A DNA stretch of 64,000 bases from Diabrotica undecimpunctata (Eukaryota; Arthropoda; Insecta; Coleoptera; Chrysomelidae), in contig NC_092813.1 in assembly GCF_040954645.1 (NCBI RefSeq), positions 16,098,136-16,162,135 on the forward strand, written 5' to 3'. The notes beneath the pieces were generated by a model, which was given only the letters and a program-made list of their open reading frames with translations, was not told the DNA's origin and made no database searches. Each line of letters begins with the position of its first letter. The first letter of the stretch is position 1. The position numbers were made by a program, and so were the translations under genes. Shown in pieces: positions 12,310 through 21,895 of this stretch.

Positions 12310-12660
12310 CTTTATTAAAAAAAAATTTAAGTAAAAATCCTTTATAAAAGGTATATATAAATTAAAAACCCAAACGGGCTATGTCATGCAGACAAAACGT
12401 TTTCGGAAACCATGTTCCATCATCAGTGTCTAGGTGTACATGTTTTGAGCCACTAAATATCAGGGTAAACACCCGTTAGAATTTATCAATTACAATTTGG
12501 TTTACATTATTTGGTATTATATTTTATGATGTTAGAGTTACCAGTGGATATGGTAACATGGCGACGTATGACTCTACATGAAGTTGCTGATCCTAAGACG
12601 AAGTGTCTACGAAGGCTTGATGATAGCAACTTAGATAGATAGGAACTTAGTTTTCTTGTG
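12310..12660 (-). mobile_element. Short insertion carrying a hammerhead-like motif, probably a Penelope-like terminal fragment
   Basis: This roughly 350-bp block interrupts the CR1-like pol between its GRSTLTNLL region and motif A, so it is an insertion. It has no RT or GIY-YIG coding. Its minus strand contains a complete hammerhead-like fold (12391-12430). Hammerhead ribozymes are established in terminal repeats of Penelope-like elements, hence the tentative assignment. The exact ends and any TSD were not resolved. It could instead be a retrozyme or another ribozyme-bearing repeat. Confidence 0.45.
12391..12430 (-). ncRNA. Hammerhead ribozyme-like motif (complete core)
   Basis: Read on the minus strand: GACA (helix I, 5' strand), CUGAUGA (core), an unpaired U, GGAA-CAUGGU-UUCC (helix II), GAA (core), AACGUU (self-complementary helix III without a loop), U at the cleavage position, and UGUC (helix I, 3' strand, pairing with GACA). 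All the conserved core bases are present. Two departures from the textbook type are visible: the extra U between the core and helix II, and a loopless helix III that would need a dimer to pair. Self-cleavage is inferred from fold only. Confidence 0.6.
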
Positions 12661-12694
12661 GGTTTTTTATTTAGATTTCTCTAAAGCCTTTGAC

Positions 12695-13399
12695 AATACG
12701 GACTCAGACTAAATATATCACAAAAACCAAATGGATGTTAGTAAGCAAAACCCAACAACCACCACAGCAACTGATATTAGACAATGAAAGAATTGAACAC
12801 GTGGATTCGTACATCTACTTGGGAACAACAGTTAACTCAAATTGGGATCAAGCGAAGGAAATACGTATAAGAGTAGAAAAGGCAAGAGCATCGTTCACTA
12901 GCATGAAGCAAATTTTCACCTCTAAAAGCCTCACCCTACCTCTCAAAATTCGACTTATGAAATGTTATGTATTCCCGGTTTTGTTATATGGAATGGAGGC
13001 GTGGACAATGACCGCAATATTGATGAAAAAAGTAGAGGCCTTCGAAATGTGGGCTTACCGACGTATATTACGTATATCCTGGACTGAGCACGTGACCAAC
13101 GAAGAGGTACTACGCCGGATAGGTAAAGAGAGAGAGGTAGGAATAAGTATAAAGAAAAGAAAGTTGGAATACTTGGGTCACGTTATGAGACATAATAAAT
13201 ATAGAGTACTACAACTGATCGTTCAAGGGAAAACAGACAGCAGAAGGGGTCCAGGAAGGAGAAGACACTCGTGGCTCCAAAACTTGCGGCAATGGTTCGG
13301 ATTGTCATCTGCTGAACTATTCAGATCTGCCGTAAACAAAGTCAGAATAGCCATGTTGATTGCCAACGTTCGGAACGGACAAGGCACATGAAGAAGAAG
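12695..13399 (+). mobile_element. RTE 3' fragment inserted into CR1-like RT motif A
   Basis: The plus frame is open from 12690 to 13391. It encodes the C-terminal part of an RTE-clade pol: HVDSYIYLGTTV, FPVLLYGMEAWTM, EMWAYRRILRISW, KLEYLGHVMRH, GPGRRRHSWLQNLRQW and IAMLIANVRNG. The RT catalytic core is absent, so it is a 5'-truncated insertion. It is bounded by an exact 12-bp TSD, AAAGCCTTTGAC, at 12683-12694 and 13400-13411, and ends in a GAAGAAGAAG tail typical of RTE elements with simple-repeat 3' ends. The coding stretch has no internal stop, so it is younger than the host CR1-like pol. Confidence 0.88.
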
Positions 13400-14391
13400 A
13401 AAGCCTTTGACCGTGTACCTTAACGCAAACTTCTACATAGGCTTGAACATTTCGGAGTTCGCGGTACTTTACTTCGTTGGATAGATGATTTCCTGACAGA
13501 TCGATATTACAAAGTTAGAGTTGGCGAAACTTTCTCACAGGACAGGTTAGTGAAAAGTGGAGTGCCTGAGGGTTCTGTCCTTGGATCTCTGCTTTTTACG
13601 GTTTATACCAGCGATGTTTCTTATTATGTCTCAATTAAAATATCGTTCTACGCTGATGACACAAAAATATATGCCAATCCAATCACAAACTGTTTTAATT
13701 GGGTGTTTCCAGTGGTGTGACTACCCTTAAATGCGGAAAAATGTGTAGTGCTTCGAATTAGTAAAAATAACCCATTTGTGCCGTACTTTGTTAACGGGCG
13801 GCTATTAGATTCTGTGTTTTCGTATAACGACCTTGGTGTTATCGTAAATAGCAGCCTGACTTAGTCCGACCATATTACCTCTACCTAGAAAACGGTTAGG
13901 TAAACGTGCGAACTCCAGACTGTATCTTATTAGGAGGTGTTTTCTAGAGTTTCAATGTAATCATTCTGTAAACTTTACACTCTTTAAGTAAGGCCCATAC
14001 TTAGATACGCTGGACCAACGTGGTATTCTGATTTGGTTCAAGACAAGACTTTGTTGGAAAACGTTCAAAGAAAAGCCACTCGAATTCCTTTGACACTGAG
14101 AGGACGTTCTTATGCACAACGATTTCTACAGAAAGAAGTATGGCTAACCTAACTTCTTTTGAACTTCGCCAACGACGTGGAAACTTAATTACGTTTAAAC
14201 GAAATGGAAAAACGAAAAACATTTAAAATACTAAAATTCAATTTTGGAAATCTCGATGAAATGTTTACAATAAATCAAGATGAACGCCTTAGAGGTTATC
14301 AGTTTAAACTAAAAAAAGAAAATTTTTCCAGAAGATCAAGACAGAACTTTTTACCAAATAGTGAGTAGAATTTTTGAGTGCTGGATAACCT

Positions 14392-14426
<35 letters not shown>
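14392..14426. repeat. (GT)n(GA)n microsatellite
   Basis: A run of GT dinucleotides passes directly into GA dinucleotides just beyond the last trace of the CR1-like pol; it may mark that element's 3' end. Confidence 0.9.
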
Positions 14427-14469
14427 TGGCATTAGACAAAAAATCTTTTTGCCACAGAAAATTGTTATA

Positions 14470-14800
14470 AGGATGTTTAAATTTTTATTTTAGAATCGTT
14501 TATAAACTTGATTAGAATATTATATATAGATTTGTTAGAATAAGATAACAGATTGCTGATGTTAACGGGTAGGCTAATATTGAGATCAATTAAATCTAGA
14601 TATAGGCTTCGAGTCTGTTCCCTATGATTAGGACAATCGAAAAATAAGTGGTTCAAATCTCCGACAGATTTACCATCACAAGGACAGAAAGGGGTTTCAT
14701 AGATTCCAATCCTATGCAGATGCTCTGGAAAGAGGCCATGGTTAAGTTTTAACCTGGTTATTAACGAAGAATGTACTTTATTATAGTTGGAATAACTTTA
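14470..14800 (-). pseudogene. C-terminal fragment of an I/Jockey-group pol
   Basis: The minus strand from about 14790 reads HSSLITRLKLNHGLFPEHL, then HRIGIYETPFCPCDGKS and NHLFFDCPNHREQ. This is the cysteine/histidine-containing tail following RNase H in I- and Jockey-group pol proteins. It resembles the tail of the I-like element here (ETPFCECGEEGS...LNCS near 54580-54640). Only this end is present; no RT or RNase H precedes it on the minus strand within 1 kb. A 3' fragment of a dead insertion. Confidence 0.68.
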
Positions 14801-14809
14801 ATTATAACA

Positions 14810-16330
14810 TTTTCTCTGCTCTCTCTACCAACTCGTTCAAAAAGAGTCTTGAACGTTTTATATTATAGGTAAAATATTGTTTTTATTTTAAACCAAAAAT
14901 TGTACTTTTATTTCTTTTTTTTTTTGTAATTTTGTTATTTACTAGTACGAGATCACTTTTACCAACAATGCGGGACAAGATTAAAAGAGGATTACATAAA
15001 TTTAAATAGACGATGGCCATAAACAAAATAAGAAAAAGTATAAGCTACAACTTTAAAAAAAATTATGTGGAAGAAAAACTTAAAAGAGATAATTGTAGAA
15101 ACTTAAATCTAATGGTGAGAAAAAACTGAAGAATTTTTAAAGAAAATTTTATTGAATTATAATCGAATATAATCAATCAAAAGTGGCTTAATGAATAAGG
15201 GAACTTAAATATCACCAAATATTGGATAGGATATTATTAAGTAAGATTACTTTTAAATCCCAATACAGGACTAGCATTAAATCATTTCTTGCTCTGTTAA
15301 GTGTTACGTAAAAATATGAGTTATATTAAAAGCCTGTAAACATGTTGTTTATTCACTAATATATGTTCTAGATTCTACGACCCTTCGACTAGCTGGCAGA
15401 AATTCCAAGTAATAAAAACCGGTCCATTCGAACGTTCCGGAAATAGGTTGAATGAAAAACCAGCCCGTGTATTCGAGGCAAAGCAGGTCAACATCCACGG
15501 GATTCGAGAAACAGCTGTTTTTGTAGAAATATGGCGGAACTTTCATTGTGGAAACAGATATCTGAAGATCGCGCGCCGCGTTTTTAAATCGTAACGCACG
15601 TATCATAATAAATTAATTGTAAAAATAAATTAGTACAAATAAACAAATTTGTGAATGTTATAAATAGAACCTTTAATAAATAAATAATAAATAAATTAGA
15701 AATAATAAAAACATTACATAAGATTAGAACAAGACCACACAAATTTAAATAGAAGATGGCCACAAACAAAAATAAAAAAAGTATGAGCTAGAACTTCCAA
15801 AATAAATTAGGTAGAAGAGAACCTTGAAGGTGGTGATCGATGAACCTTAATAACAAAGTTAAAGTTTCTAATATAATTTAAATAAATATTGTGCAAAATG
15901 TAAACTTAATATGATTATTAGCTGTAAATAAATATTTGAAATAGGCAGAAAAAATTACCATTTTTAGAAAAACAAATCGATACAAAAAGCAGTTGCATAT
16001 TAAAACAATACAAAGACTTTTTTTTACCGCAAAAATGTAGCAAAGTAAAGCAGAAAACTACCCTAAACAGAATAAAGATACCAATTTTGTCATGTTTTTT
16101 TTCTCTATTACACTCGGTTCTAGTCCCCTTTCATTGGACGTCTCCTACGTCAAAGTCTGAATAATAGCACCAAAGACACAATCTAATGTTCCTTTCGAAA
16201 TGCCTCCACATTTGTTTTTTTTTATGTTTTTGTATTTGTCATCTCCCTAATTTTAATTAGCCGTTTAACGTCACTGTACGACGACCCCTTACGTCCCACC
16301 AAAAAAAAAACAAAAGTAACCAGAATGGAC
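14810..16330. other. Non-coding interval with a short direct repeat and a GC-richer island
   Basis: No supported gene. A segment of about 100 bp starting TTTAAATAGA at 15000 recurs at 15743-15830 (AGATGGCC, AAAAAAGTATGAGCTA landmarks), so a diverged direct repeat flanks about 650 bp. Within it, 15360-15605 is more GC-rich than its surroundings and has open minus-strand frames (up to 85 codons) without a recognisable domain. It could be the leader or LTR of an unrecognised element; not assignable. Confidence 0.5.
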
Positions 16331-16957
16331 CTTAGAATCGTTGTCCCATAAAAAATAATATGGGGCACGTCCACCAAATACGCCATTCTCTTGCTGTTTT
16401 AAAGAGACTATAAAGTGTACCCTAAAATAAATATGTACAATGAATATTACATGAAAATCCAGCAGCATATCAACATGTACATCAACAATATGTTCTAAGC
16501 AAAAATTTATAAAATTAAAGAATTTAAACTTATCAAAAGTTAATAGCATAAGTTAAGAGCAAGCAGAATATTTAAAAGATAATATATTTTAAAATGTAAA
16601 AGGCAAATTTTAAAGTAAATAGAAAATTAAATAAGAAATAAAAAAAATGATTTTAAACTACTAAGCAGAATAAAATTTTAGATAAAAATAATATTTATAA
16701 TACACTTATAATCGGCGTATACTAGTAATAAAAAAATACCCTTTTTGTTAAAAAATAGTTTCACCATTAGGCTCACGACTTATCAAAAATGGCAAATGAT
16801 ATATGTTCACAAAAGTAACGAGAAGCTAATTAACCCAAGCGATGCCGACGTTGCCAGATTTTCTTTTTACCTAGATTTTAGCGCGATTTTTAAATAATGG
16901 GGGCGTAATAATCCTCTTTCGGGAAACACATCTTAACCATCAAAATGAAAATTTTTT

Positions 16958-17005
16958 ATGAAGACTTTATTCAAAACAATGATTTGTTTTGAATAAAGTC
17001 TTCAT
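16958..17005. repeat. Perfect 22-bp hairpin with 4-nt loop
   Basis: ATGAAGACTTTATTCAAAAC... at 16958-16979 is exactly inverted at 16984-17005 around TGAT. It lies about 140 bp inside the left end of the TIR element. A third, partial copy of the arm (TTTGGATAAAGTCTTCCATG) follows at about 17009-17028. Confidence 0.9.
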
Positions 17006-17773
17006 TGTTTTGGATAAAGTCTTCCATGTTATTAATAAAAGAATGAAATATTTTTGTAGTTATTTTTTAAAAGAAATAAATACTTTGAGTATTTGATTCG
17101 TTAATAGCAAGGAATACATACTTTATTTAAAACAAAACTTCACTTGTAAAATTTTTATATTGACGGTTACGATGTTATTATAAGGAAATTATTTGTTATT
17201 ATAAGGAAAAGGTCAATATTTTCCTAACGTTTCTTTTTGACTCTAGAATTAATTGTACATTTTTTATTATTTTAAAGCAACTGTTGCAAAATATAATTAG
17301 TATATTAAATTACAACATTCGTACATAAAAACTACACAACAATTCTATTTAAGAAATTTTAATTTGCAAGTTGCAACACAATAAAAATTCCACATTTTAG
17401 AAAATGTATACCTATATATTTAATATTGATATACTCATGTCGTGATGGCTATATAGATTTAAATATAAAAAATGATTCTTCATTGGAATGTTATAAATTT
17501 TCTTTAATATCGCTGAGTTCTTGTTTAGTAGATCTCATAAGACTGGAGTTTACTTGCACTCTCTTCTTTTTTATGGAAAAAATCTGATTTGTGAATCAAT
17601 GTCTTTTTAGTTTCTAGAATTCTAAAACGACCAGAAATAAATGTTTAATACACTCGGAGAGAATTTTGTAAGTCAGAAAAAAAGAGAGACAATTTTTTTA
17701 CCTTTGCTGTAGGACTCCGATTATTAGCTTTGAACCTATTATCAAAGAATATAGACGCTTAGACGCTATTATC

Positions 17774-17801
17774 AAAGAATATAGACGCGTCTATATTCTT
17801 T
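17774..17801. repeat. 28-bp perfect palindrome and adjacent tandem duplication
   Basis: AAAGAATATAGACG followed directly by its inverse forms a loopless palindrome. The left half, with the preceding ATTATC, is duplicated about 30 bp upstream. It lies inside the 9-bp-TSD element. Confidence 0.85.
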
Positions 17802-18417
17802 GCTATTATGTTCTTATCTTGCTTTTCTAAATTGATATGTTGTGAATCAAAAGTATGACTAAAGAAATTCTTTGGTATGACCATAATGATGTTTTTACCA
17901 TTCTACAAGAATTGTGTTGTTTTCTATAATTACTTTAATTGTACTTGTACATGAATTGCTATCTTACGACTCTTATCTTTGACCCTTTTGTAATCTAGAT
18001 CTTTGTTGTAATTTTTGGGACATAACCTATAAAGAATAAATTTATGAATATTTAATTATTCAGTTAAATATTTTAACATATTTGATTTACTTCTATTAGA
18101 ATTAAAATAAAGTATTTCGACAGTGGTACTATTACATTTACTTTTTAAAATGTCAGAGCAACTGTTTGCAATTTCGATTTCTCATTTTCAGTTTTCAAAG
18201 TCTGTTTTTTTTTTCAAATTAAATCACGTGCCTTCACATTTCACGTTGCCTTGTGGTTGTGACTGACAGAAGATCAGATCAACACATAGACCAACACATC
18301 ACCATTTGGAAACGTCGGCATCACTTGGGCGAATTAGCCTCTCGTACAAAAGTATACGGTGAATGAGATGACATAAACATGATGACATTTTGTAAATAAT
18401 TAGTTTCACCATTATGA

Positions 18418-18730
18418 GTTACTAATGTGGAGGTCCTGCGTAGAATGGGGAAAGAATGTGAAATTCTCATGACCGTCAAAACTAAAAAGTTGGAATATCT
18501 AGGTCATGTAATGAGAAATCAAGAACGTTACGGCCTTCTCCAGCTGATTCTCCAAGGGAAAGTAAATGGTAAGAGAGGACCGGGAAGAAGACGCATTTCC
18601 TGGCTTCAAAATTTGCGAAAGTGGTATAACACGACAACCACTGAACTGTTCCGCGCTGCAATAAGCAAAGTGAAGATAGCCGTGATGATCGCCAACGTCC
18701 GGAACGGATAGGCACTTTAAGAAGAAGAAG
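18418..18730 (+). mobile_element. RTE 3' tail inserted in repeat B
   Basis: The plus frame open to 18711 gives MEVLRRMGKECEIL, KLEYLGHVMRN, GPGRRRISWLQNLRKW and VKIAVMIANVRNG. This is the same RTE C-terminus as at 12695-13399 but clearly diverged from it. It ends in AAGAAGAAGAAG and is flanked by ATTATGA at 18411-18417 and 18731-18737, while repeat A is uninterrupted at the equivalent position. About 310 bp long, severely 5'-truncated. The frame is open for 94 codons. Confidence 0.85.
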
Positions 18731-19634
18731 ATTATGATCACGACTTATCAAAAACGGTAGATGATATGTTCACAAAATATACGAAGGATTTGATAATATA
18801 AGCAAATACAAAAATTAATTAAAATTTAATTCTCTTGCAAGTACTACAACTGAGAAATGGTGTATAAAAAAGCATAGTTTATATAAAAAAAAATGTTCAT
18901 TAATGAAAACGACAAATTTGGAAAAACGATAAGTAATTTAGAAAAAAAAAAAAGAAAAAGGGATAGGAAGGGACTTTTAAAAAGATTGCGTTGAAAAGGG
19001 AAACCAAGGAAAGTAATAACAATAATGAAAAACATTAAAAATTTTTGGTAAGAAACACTTTAGACATACATGAAATTGAGAAAAGTAAATTTTTAAATAT
19101 AGGAAAATAATTACACTGAAATAAAATCTATATTTGAACAAAGCAACAAATAAAGTAAAATATACAAGTGAAAAGATAGAAAAAAATATTGTTCCATTTT
19201 AAAACTATAGCAAGTGCTGTTTAAACGTATAAAAAAAAAACTTAAATTAAATGTGACCATTCAACTAACAATAAAGATGAGGATAAAAAAATAAATTCTA
19301 TAAAATGTAATAGTGGAAATACTTCCAAATTTAACCCAACAGTAGTGTTAAAGGGTTTAAAAGTAAAGAAGAAATCTGGAAAATTATACAAACAGACATT
19401 AAGTTAGATTAGGTTTAATATAAGTAGACGTTTAACCCTAAAACACTAACCATTCGTAAAATTTACGAAAGCTGATTGTTTGTTAAGAATTGGCAACCTT
19501 GTACGAATTCTAGAAGCATGGTTATTAGAGTAGCTTCGGTAATCAATCTGCTGAGTGTAGTTACATTTCTTTGTGCAGTCGTTATCCGCAAGATCTCAGT
19601 TGCTTCGTATTTTTTACGAAAGCCTAGTGTTAAC

Positions 19635-19681
19635 GTAAGTTTGATTATTTTGGTATTATTATTTTCTTTTCTTATTCACAG
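19635..19681 (+). other. Possible 47-nt leader intron of piggyBac-like gene
   Basis: GTAAGT at 19635 and a pyrimidine-rich TTATTCACAG ending at 19681 fit insect splice consensus and lie just upstream of the ATG at 19698. Prediction from motif only. Confidence 0.35.
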
Positions 19682-19697
19682 ACAATTTAATTAAAAA

Positions 19698-20190
19698 ATG
19701 GCTAAAAAATTTGACGATACAATGCCCTTAAGCCGATTGGAATTAGAATTGGAAGCCGAAAAAATATTGATGGGTGAATTTGATGATGAGAGCCTACAAT
19801 TAAATGACGATACTTCTACTAATTCAGAAAGTGAAGATAGAGTGCAAAATTGTTTCAGTCCGTCTGATTCGGAGTACGAGCCAGAATTTTCTGGTGATGA
19901 AAGCAGCGATTTTGAGCGTAACAGTCCTAAAACGAAAAAAAGAAAGTTTAATAAACAATATACTTCTGTTTATATGCCTAGTACTGCGGGTAGAGTTCAA
20001 TATGAGATTTCTTCGGTGGAAACCGACATTCAACAAGAAAATTAATTTCAGTAAATTATAACTCAGCCTCATTAAAACGAAAAAGGTAATGAAGAAGTGA
20101 GTTTTCAACAAGTGGAAGAGCAAGAAACCGAAGACATTGTGAACGAATCTGAACCATATACTTCCAATTTGACTACAAGTCTCAAAGGCA
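19698..20190 (+). pseudogene. N-terminal domain of piggyBac-like transposase
   Basis: The ATG at 19698 opens 115 codons: MAKKFDDTMPLSRLELELEA, then a strongly acidic Ser/Asp/Glu-rich stretch (SDSEYEPEFSGDESSDFE) and a basic patch (KTKKRKFNK). This is the usual character of piggyBac transposase N-termini. A stop at 20043 is followed, after a frameshift, by more acidic sequence (NEEVSFQQVEEQETEDIVNE) to about 20190. The catalytic DDE-type domain is absent. Identity rests on the TTAA/CCCT end plus composition, so moderate confidence. Confidence 0.55.
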
Positions 20191-20196
20191 AAACTT

Positions 20197-20675
20197 TGTG
20201 ACGGGTAGCTCTTTCGAGGCGACAGACTCAGTAAAACACAGGTTGAAATAAAAATAAATCTATTAATTCTAACGTCTGTACAAAAATAAAAATAAAATAT
20301 ATTCTATATTCCCGCCTGGATCCCGCGAGAGTGAATTCCCCGGCAGACGTCTTTAAAAGAAAAATTATTATTACTAACAGAAAATGAAATACGCGAATTC
20401 GATCGCACGCAGACTTATACTCGCTTCCACCTCAGTCCAGCGGAAGCGCCAGAAGCTCTCGCAATCAAAATATTCGATTGTGCAGATCCACGTTATAGAG
20501 TCAGAGTTGACGGTAACGTTCAATTCACTATACCCACGAGTTCTTGATTTGCTTGATATGCTTGATTGAGGAAAGAGCATAATCCTCACTGCGGAAGTTT
20601 TTCTGTCCGGGTTGGCTCGCAGATTCAATGCACTAGCGAGTCAAGAAGCCTAGAGGGTTAGCCACAAGACTCCTT
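20197..20675 (+). other. LTR-retrotransposon-like remnant upstream of env
   Basis: A GC-richer block begins TGTGACGGG (20197). It may be an LTR or leader: an A/T-rich AATAAA region at 20251-20310 is followed by TGGATCCCGCGAGAG (about 20318), whose TGG start would suit a tRNA primer-binding site. A short plus-strand frame (about 20365-20545, FHLSPAEAPEALAI) looks protein-like but is unassigned. Gag, protease, RT and integrase are absent before env begins. Confidence 0.35.
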
Positions 20676-21636
20676 GTGGCTATAGCATATAATGCAAAAA
20701 TTAAAGCTATAGAGAATAAATTAGCTTTATTTGGAAAAAGTATGTATACACATATTCAATCATTTATAGTAATAAATCAAATTACTTTACTTTATCAAAC
20801 AATTTATGATATTTTTGAAAAAGTAGAAACTGCAATCTCATTTGCCAAAATAAATACCTTGCACAATTCTAAAGTAAATCCAGTTGAACTTTTAAATGAA
20901 ACTAAGAAAGCAAAATCTCAGAAAAAGTCAAAATTAATGCCTTTTGGTACTACACTAGGAAAAATAATTCAGTACGAGAAAATAATAAATATTAAGAGCT
21001 ATTCAGTACATTACATTTGTATTAGAGATTCTATTAGTTGAATCGGAAATATATGATTATTACCAACTATTCCCTATTTCTATTCCTATGAATAACTTAA
21101 ATTATCTTATTCATTTACCTTACAAACCTTTCCTTGCACTTAAGGAATTAAGCTATATCTACATGGAAGATATATGCACAGAAATAGACTCAGAAGAGTA
21201 CATATGTAAAGGAAGTAATAAAATAATGATAACCAAAGAAGTCCCTTGTGCAGTCCAATTAATAAATTTTAAGAAAAAGGCATTGTCATGTGAACATTTC
21301 GAAGTAAAGATAAATAAGATAGAATCTACAAGAATCAGCGACGGAAAATGGAAAGTTACAGTTCCAGAAGAAGAATTAGCAATTATCGAGTGCCCAAACT
21401 TAAAACAAAATTTACCAATACATGGAAGCTACTTTTTGGAATCAGTTCCCGAATGTACCGTGAAAATCAAGAATGAAGTCTTCCAGACAGAAAAAATTAG
21501 TAAAAGTCACTTTACTCATATATATCTTCCAAAAGTTATTCCTTCTATTAATATTTTTCAAAATAATAGTTCGAATTTTTCTCCAATAAATCTTAATACA
21601 ATTAACCTTAGAAAAACTAAAGATATTCTAGAATAG
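20676..21636 (+). pseudogene. env: Envelope (env) remnant of a gypsy/errantivirus-type element
   Basis: Two plus-strand frames (about 20676-21041 and 21088-21636) separated by a frameshift form the middle and C-terminal ectodomain of an errantivirus envelope protein, the membrane-fusion glycoprotein of env-bearing insect gypsy elements. Visible are the helical block with AISFAKINTLHNS, a FALKELSYIY-type strand region after the frameshift, and spaced cysteines (ICTE, EEYICKG, VPCAVQ, LSCEHF, IIECP, VPECTV) typical of the ectodomain. The signal peptide, cleavage region and transmembrane tail are not evident. Gag-pol is missing, so this is a deleted, non-functional relic. Confidence 0.68.
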
Positions 21637-21706
21637 TTAGAAACACAAAAATATAATTTAAAAGATAATAATTCAATTTATTTTAAACAAACAAGTTTTT
21701 GGACAA

Positions 21707-21710
<4 letters not shown>

Positions 21711-21759
<49 letters not shown>
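21711..21759. repeat. (TA)n microsatellite
   Basis: About 24 uninterrupted TA units between the env remnant and the LTR-like end. Confidence 0.95.
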
Positions 21760-21761
<2 letters not shown>

Positions 21762-21895
21762 ATTTGCATTTTAATTTTATATTATTTATCTAAATATTGT
21801 AAAACTGTGCTTCAAAGAAGACAAGAAGAAAGAAGTAAAGAAGAAACCCAAGGATTTATTGTATAAAAAAGCCCACCTCAAGGATATGCTTCCTT

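Larger units (their letters stand above)
10970..14370 (+). pseudogene. CR1-like non-LTR pol, heavily decayed and split by two insertions
   Basis: The endonuclease end is open from 11094 to 11336 (LDLVLINDEQLIS, PIGKSDHAVI), with ADFNFPEITW just upstream at about 11056. RT block 1 is near 11935-12000 (LRTAASLGLDGLTPKLL), then NNYRPISLLSVVAKVME near 12140-12183. The reading is interrupted at about 12310-12660. Motif A (FLDFSKAFD, about 12667-12694) is split by an RTE insertion and resumes at 13412 (RVP...KLLHRLEHFGVRG). VPEGSVLGSLLF and FYADDTKIYAN (catalytic YADD, about 13648) follow. C-terminal traces run to about 14360. Motifs point to the CR1/L2 group. Many stops; long dead. Confidence 0.8.
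16818..18345. mobile_element. 1,528-bp terminal-inverted-repeat element with 9-bp TSD (MULE-like, non-autonomous)
   Basis: The left end starts ACGAGAAGCTAATTAACCCA and the right end is its imperfect inverse, about 31 of 35 bases matching. Flanks are an exact 9-bp duplication, ACAAAAGTA (16809-16817 and 18346-18354). Repeat copy A shows the unoccupied site (ACAGAAGTA within 9514-9526), which confirms an insertion. The interior has no transposase-like ORF, so the element is non-autonomous. A 9-bp TSD is typical of Mutator-like elements. Superfamily is inferred from TSD length alone; the TIR sequence was not recognised. The interior carries two near-perfect palindromes. Confidence 0.8.
16335..19431. 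repeat. Dispersed non-coding repeat, copy B (with two insertions)
   Basis: Collinear with copy A (9075-10911). Copy B is interrupted by a 1,528-bp TIR element (16818-18345) and an RTE tail (18418-18730). The block holding TAGTTTCACCATTA...CACGACTTATCAAAAA...GTTCACAAAA is present twice in B (about 16755-16815 and 18395-18775) but once in A, implying an internal tandem duplication. Copy B ends at TTAA (19432-19435), where a piggyBac-like element begins. Confidence 0.75.
19436..20196 (+). mobile_element. piggyBac-like transposon, 5' half
   Basis: The element begins CCCTAAAACACTAACC immediately after TTAA (19432-19435), the target and end signature of piggyBac elements. Repeat A lacks this junction. 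A palindrome, TTCGTAAAATTTACGAA (19453-19469), and a variant (19604-19620) lie in the subterminal region. The coding start at 19698 follows. The right half, including the catalytic domain and right TIR, is missing; at about 20197 the sequence changes to LTR-like material. Confidence 0.65.

Noticed and set aside
15360..15606. 85-codon minus-strand frame in a GC-richer island as a host exon
   Set aside because: No domain, no splice-site support and no paralogue in the window; too weak to call.
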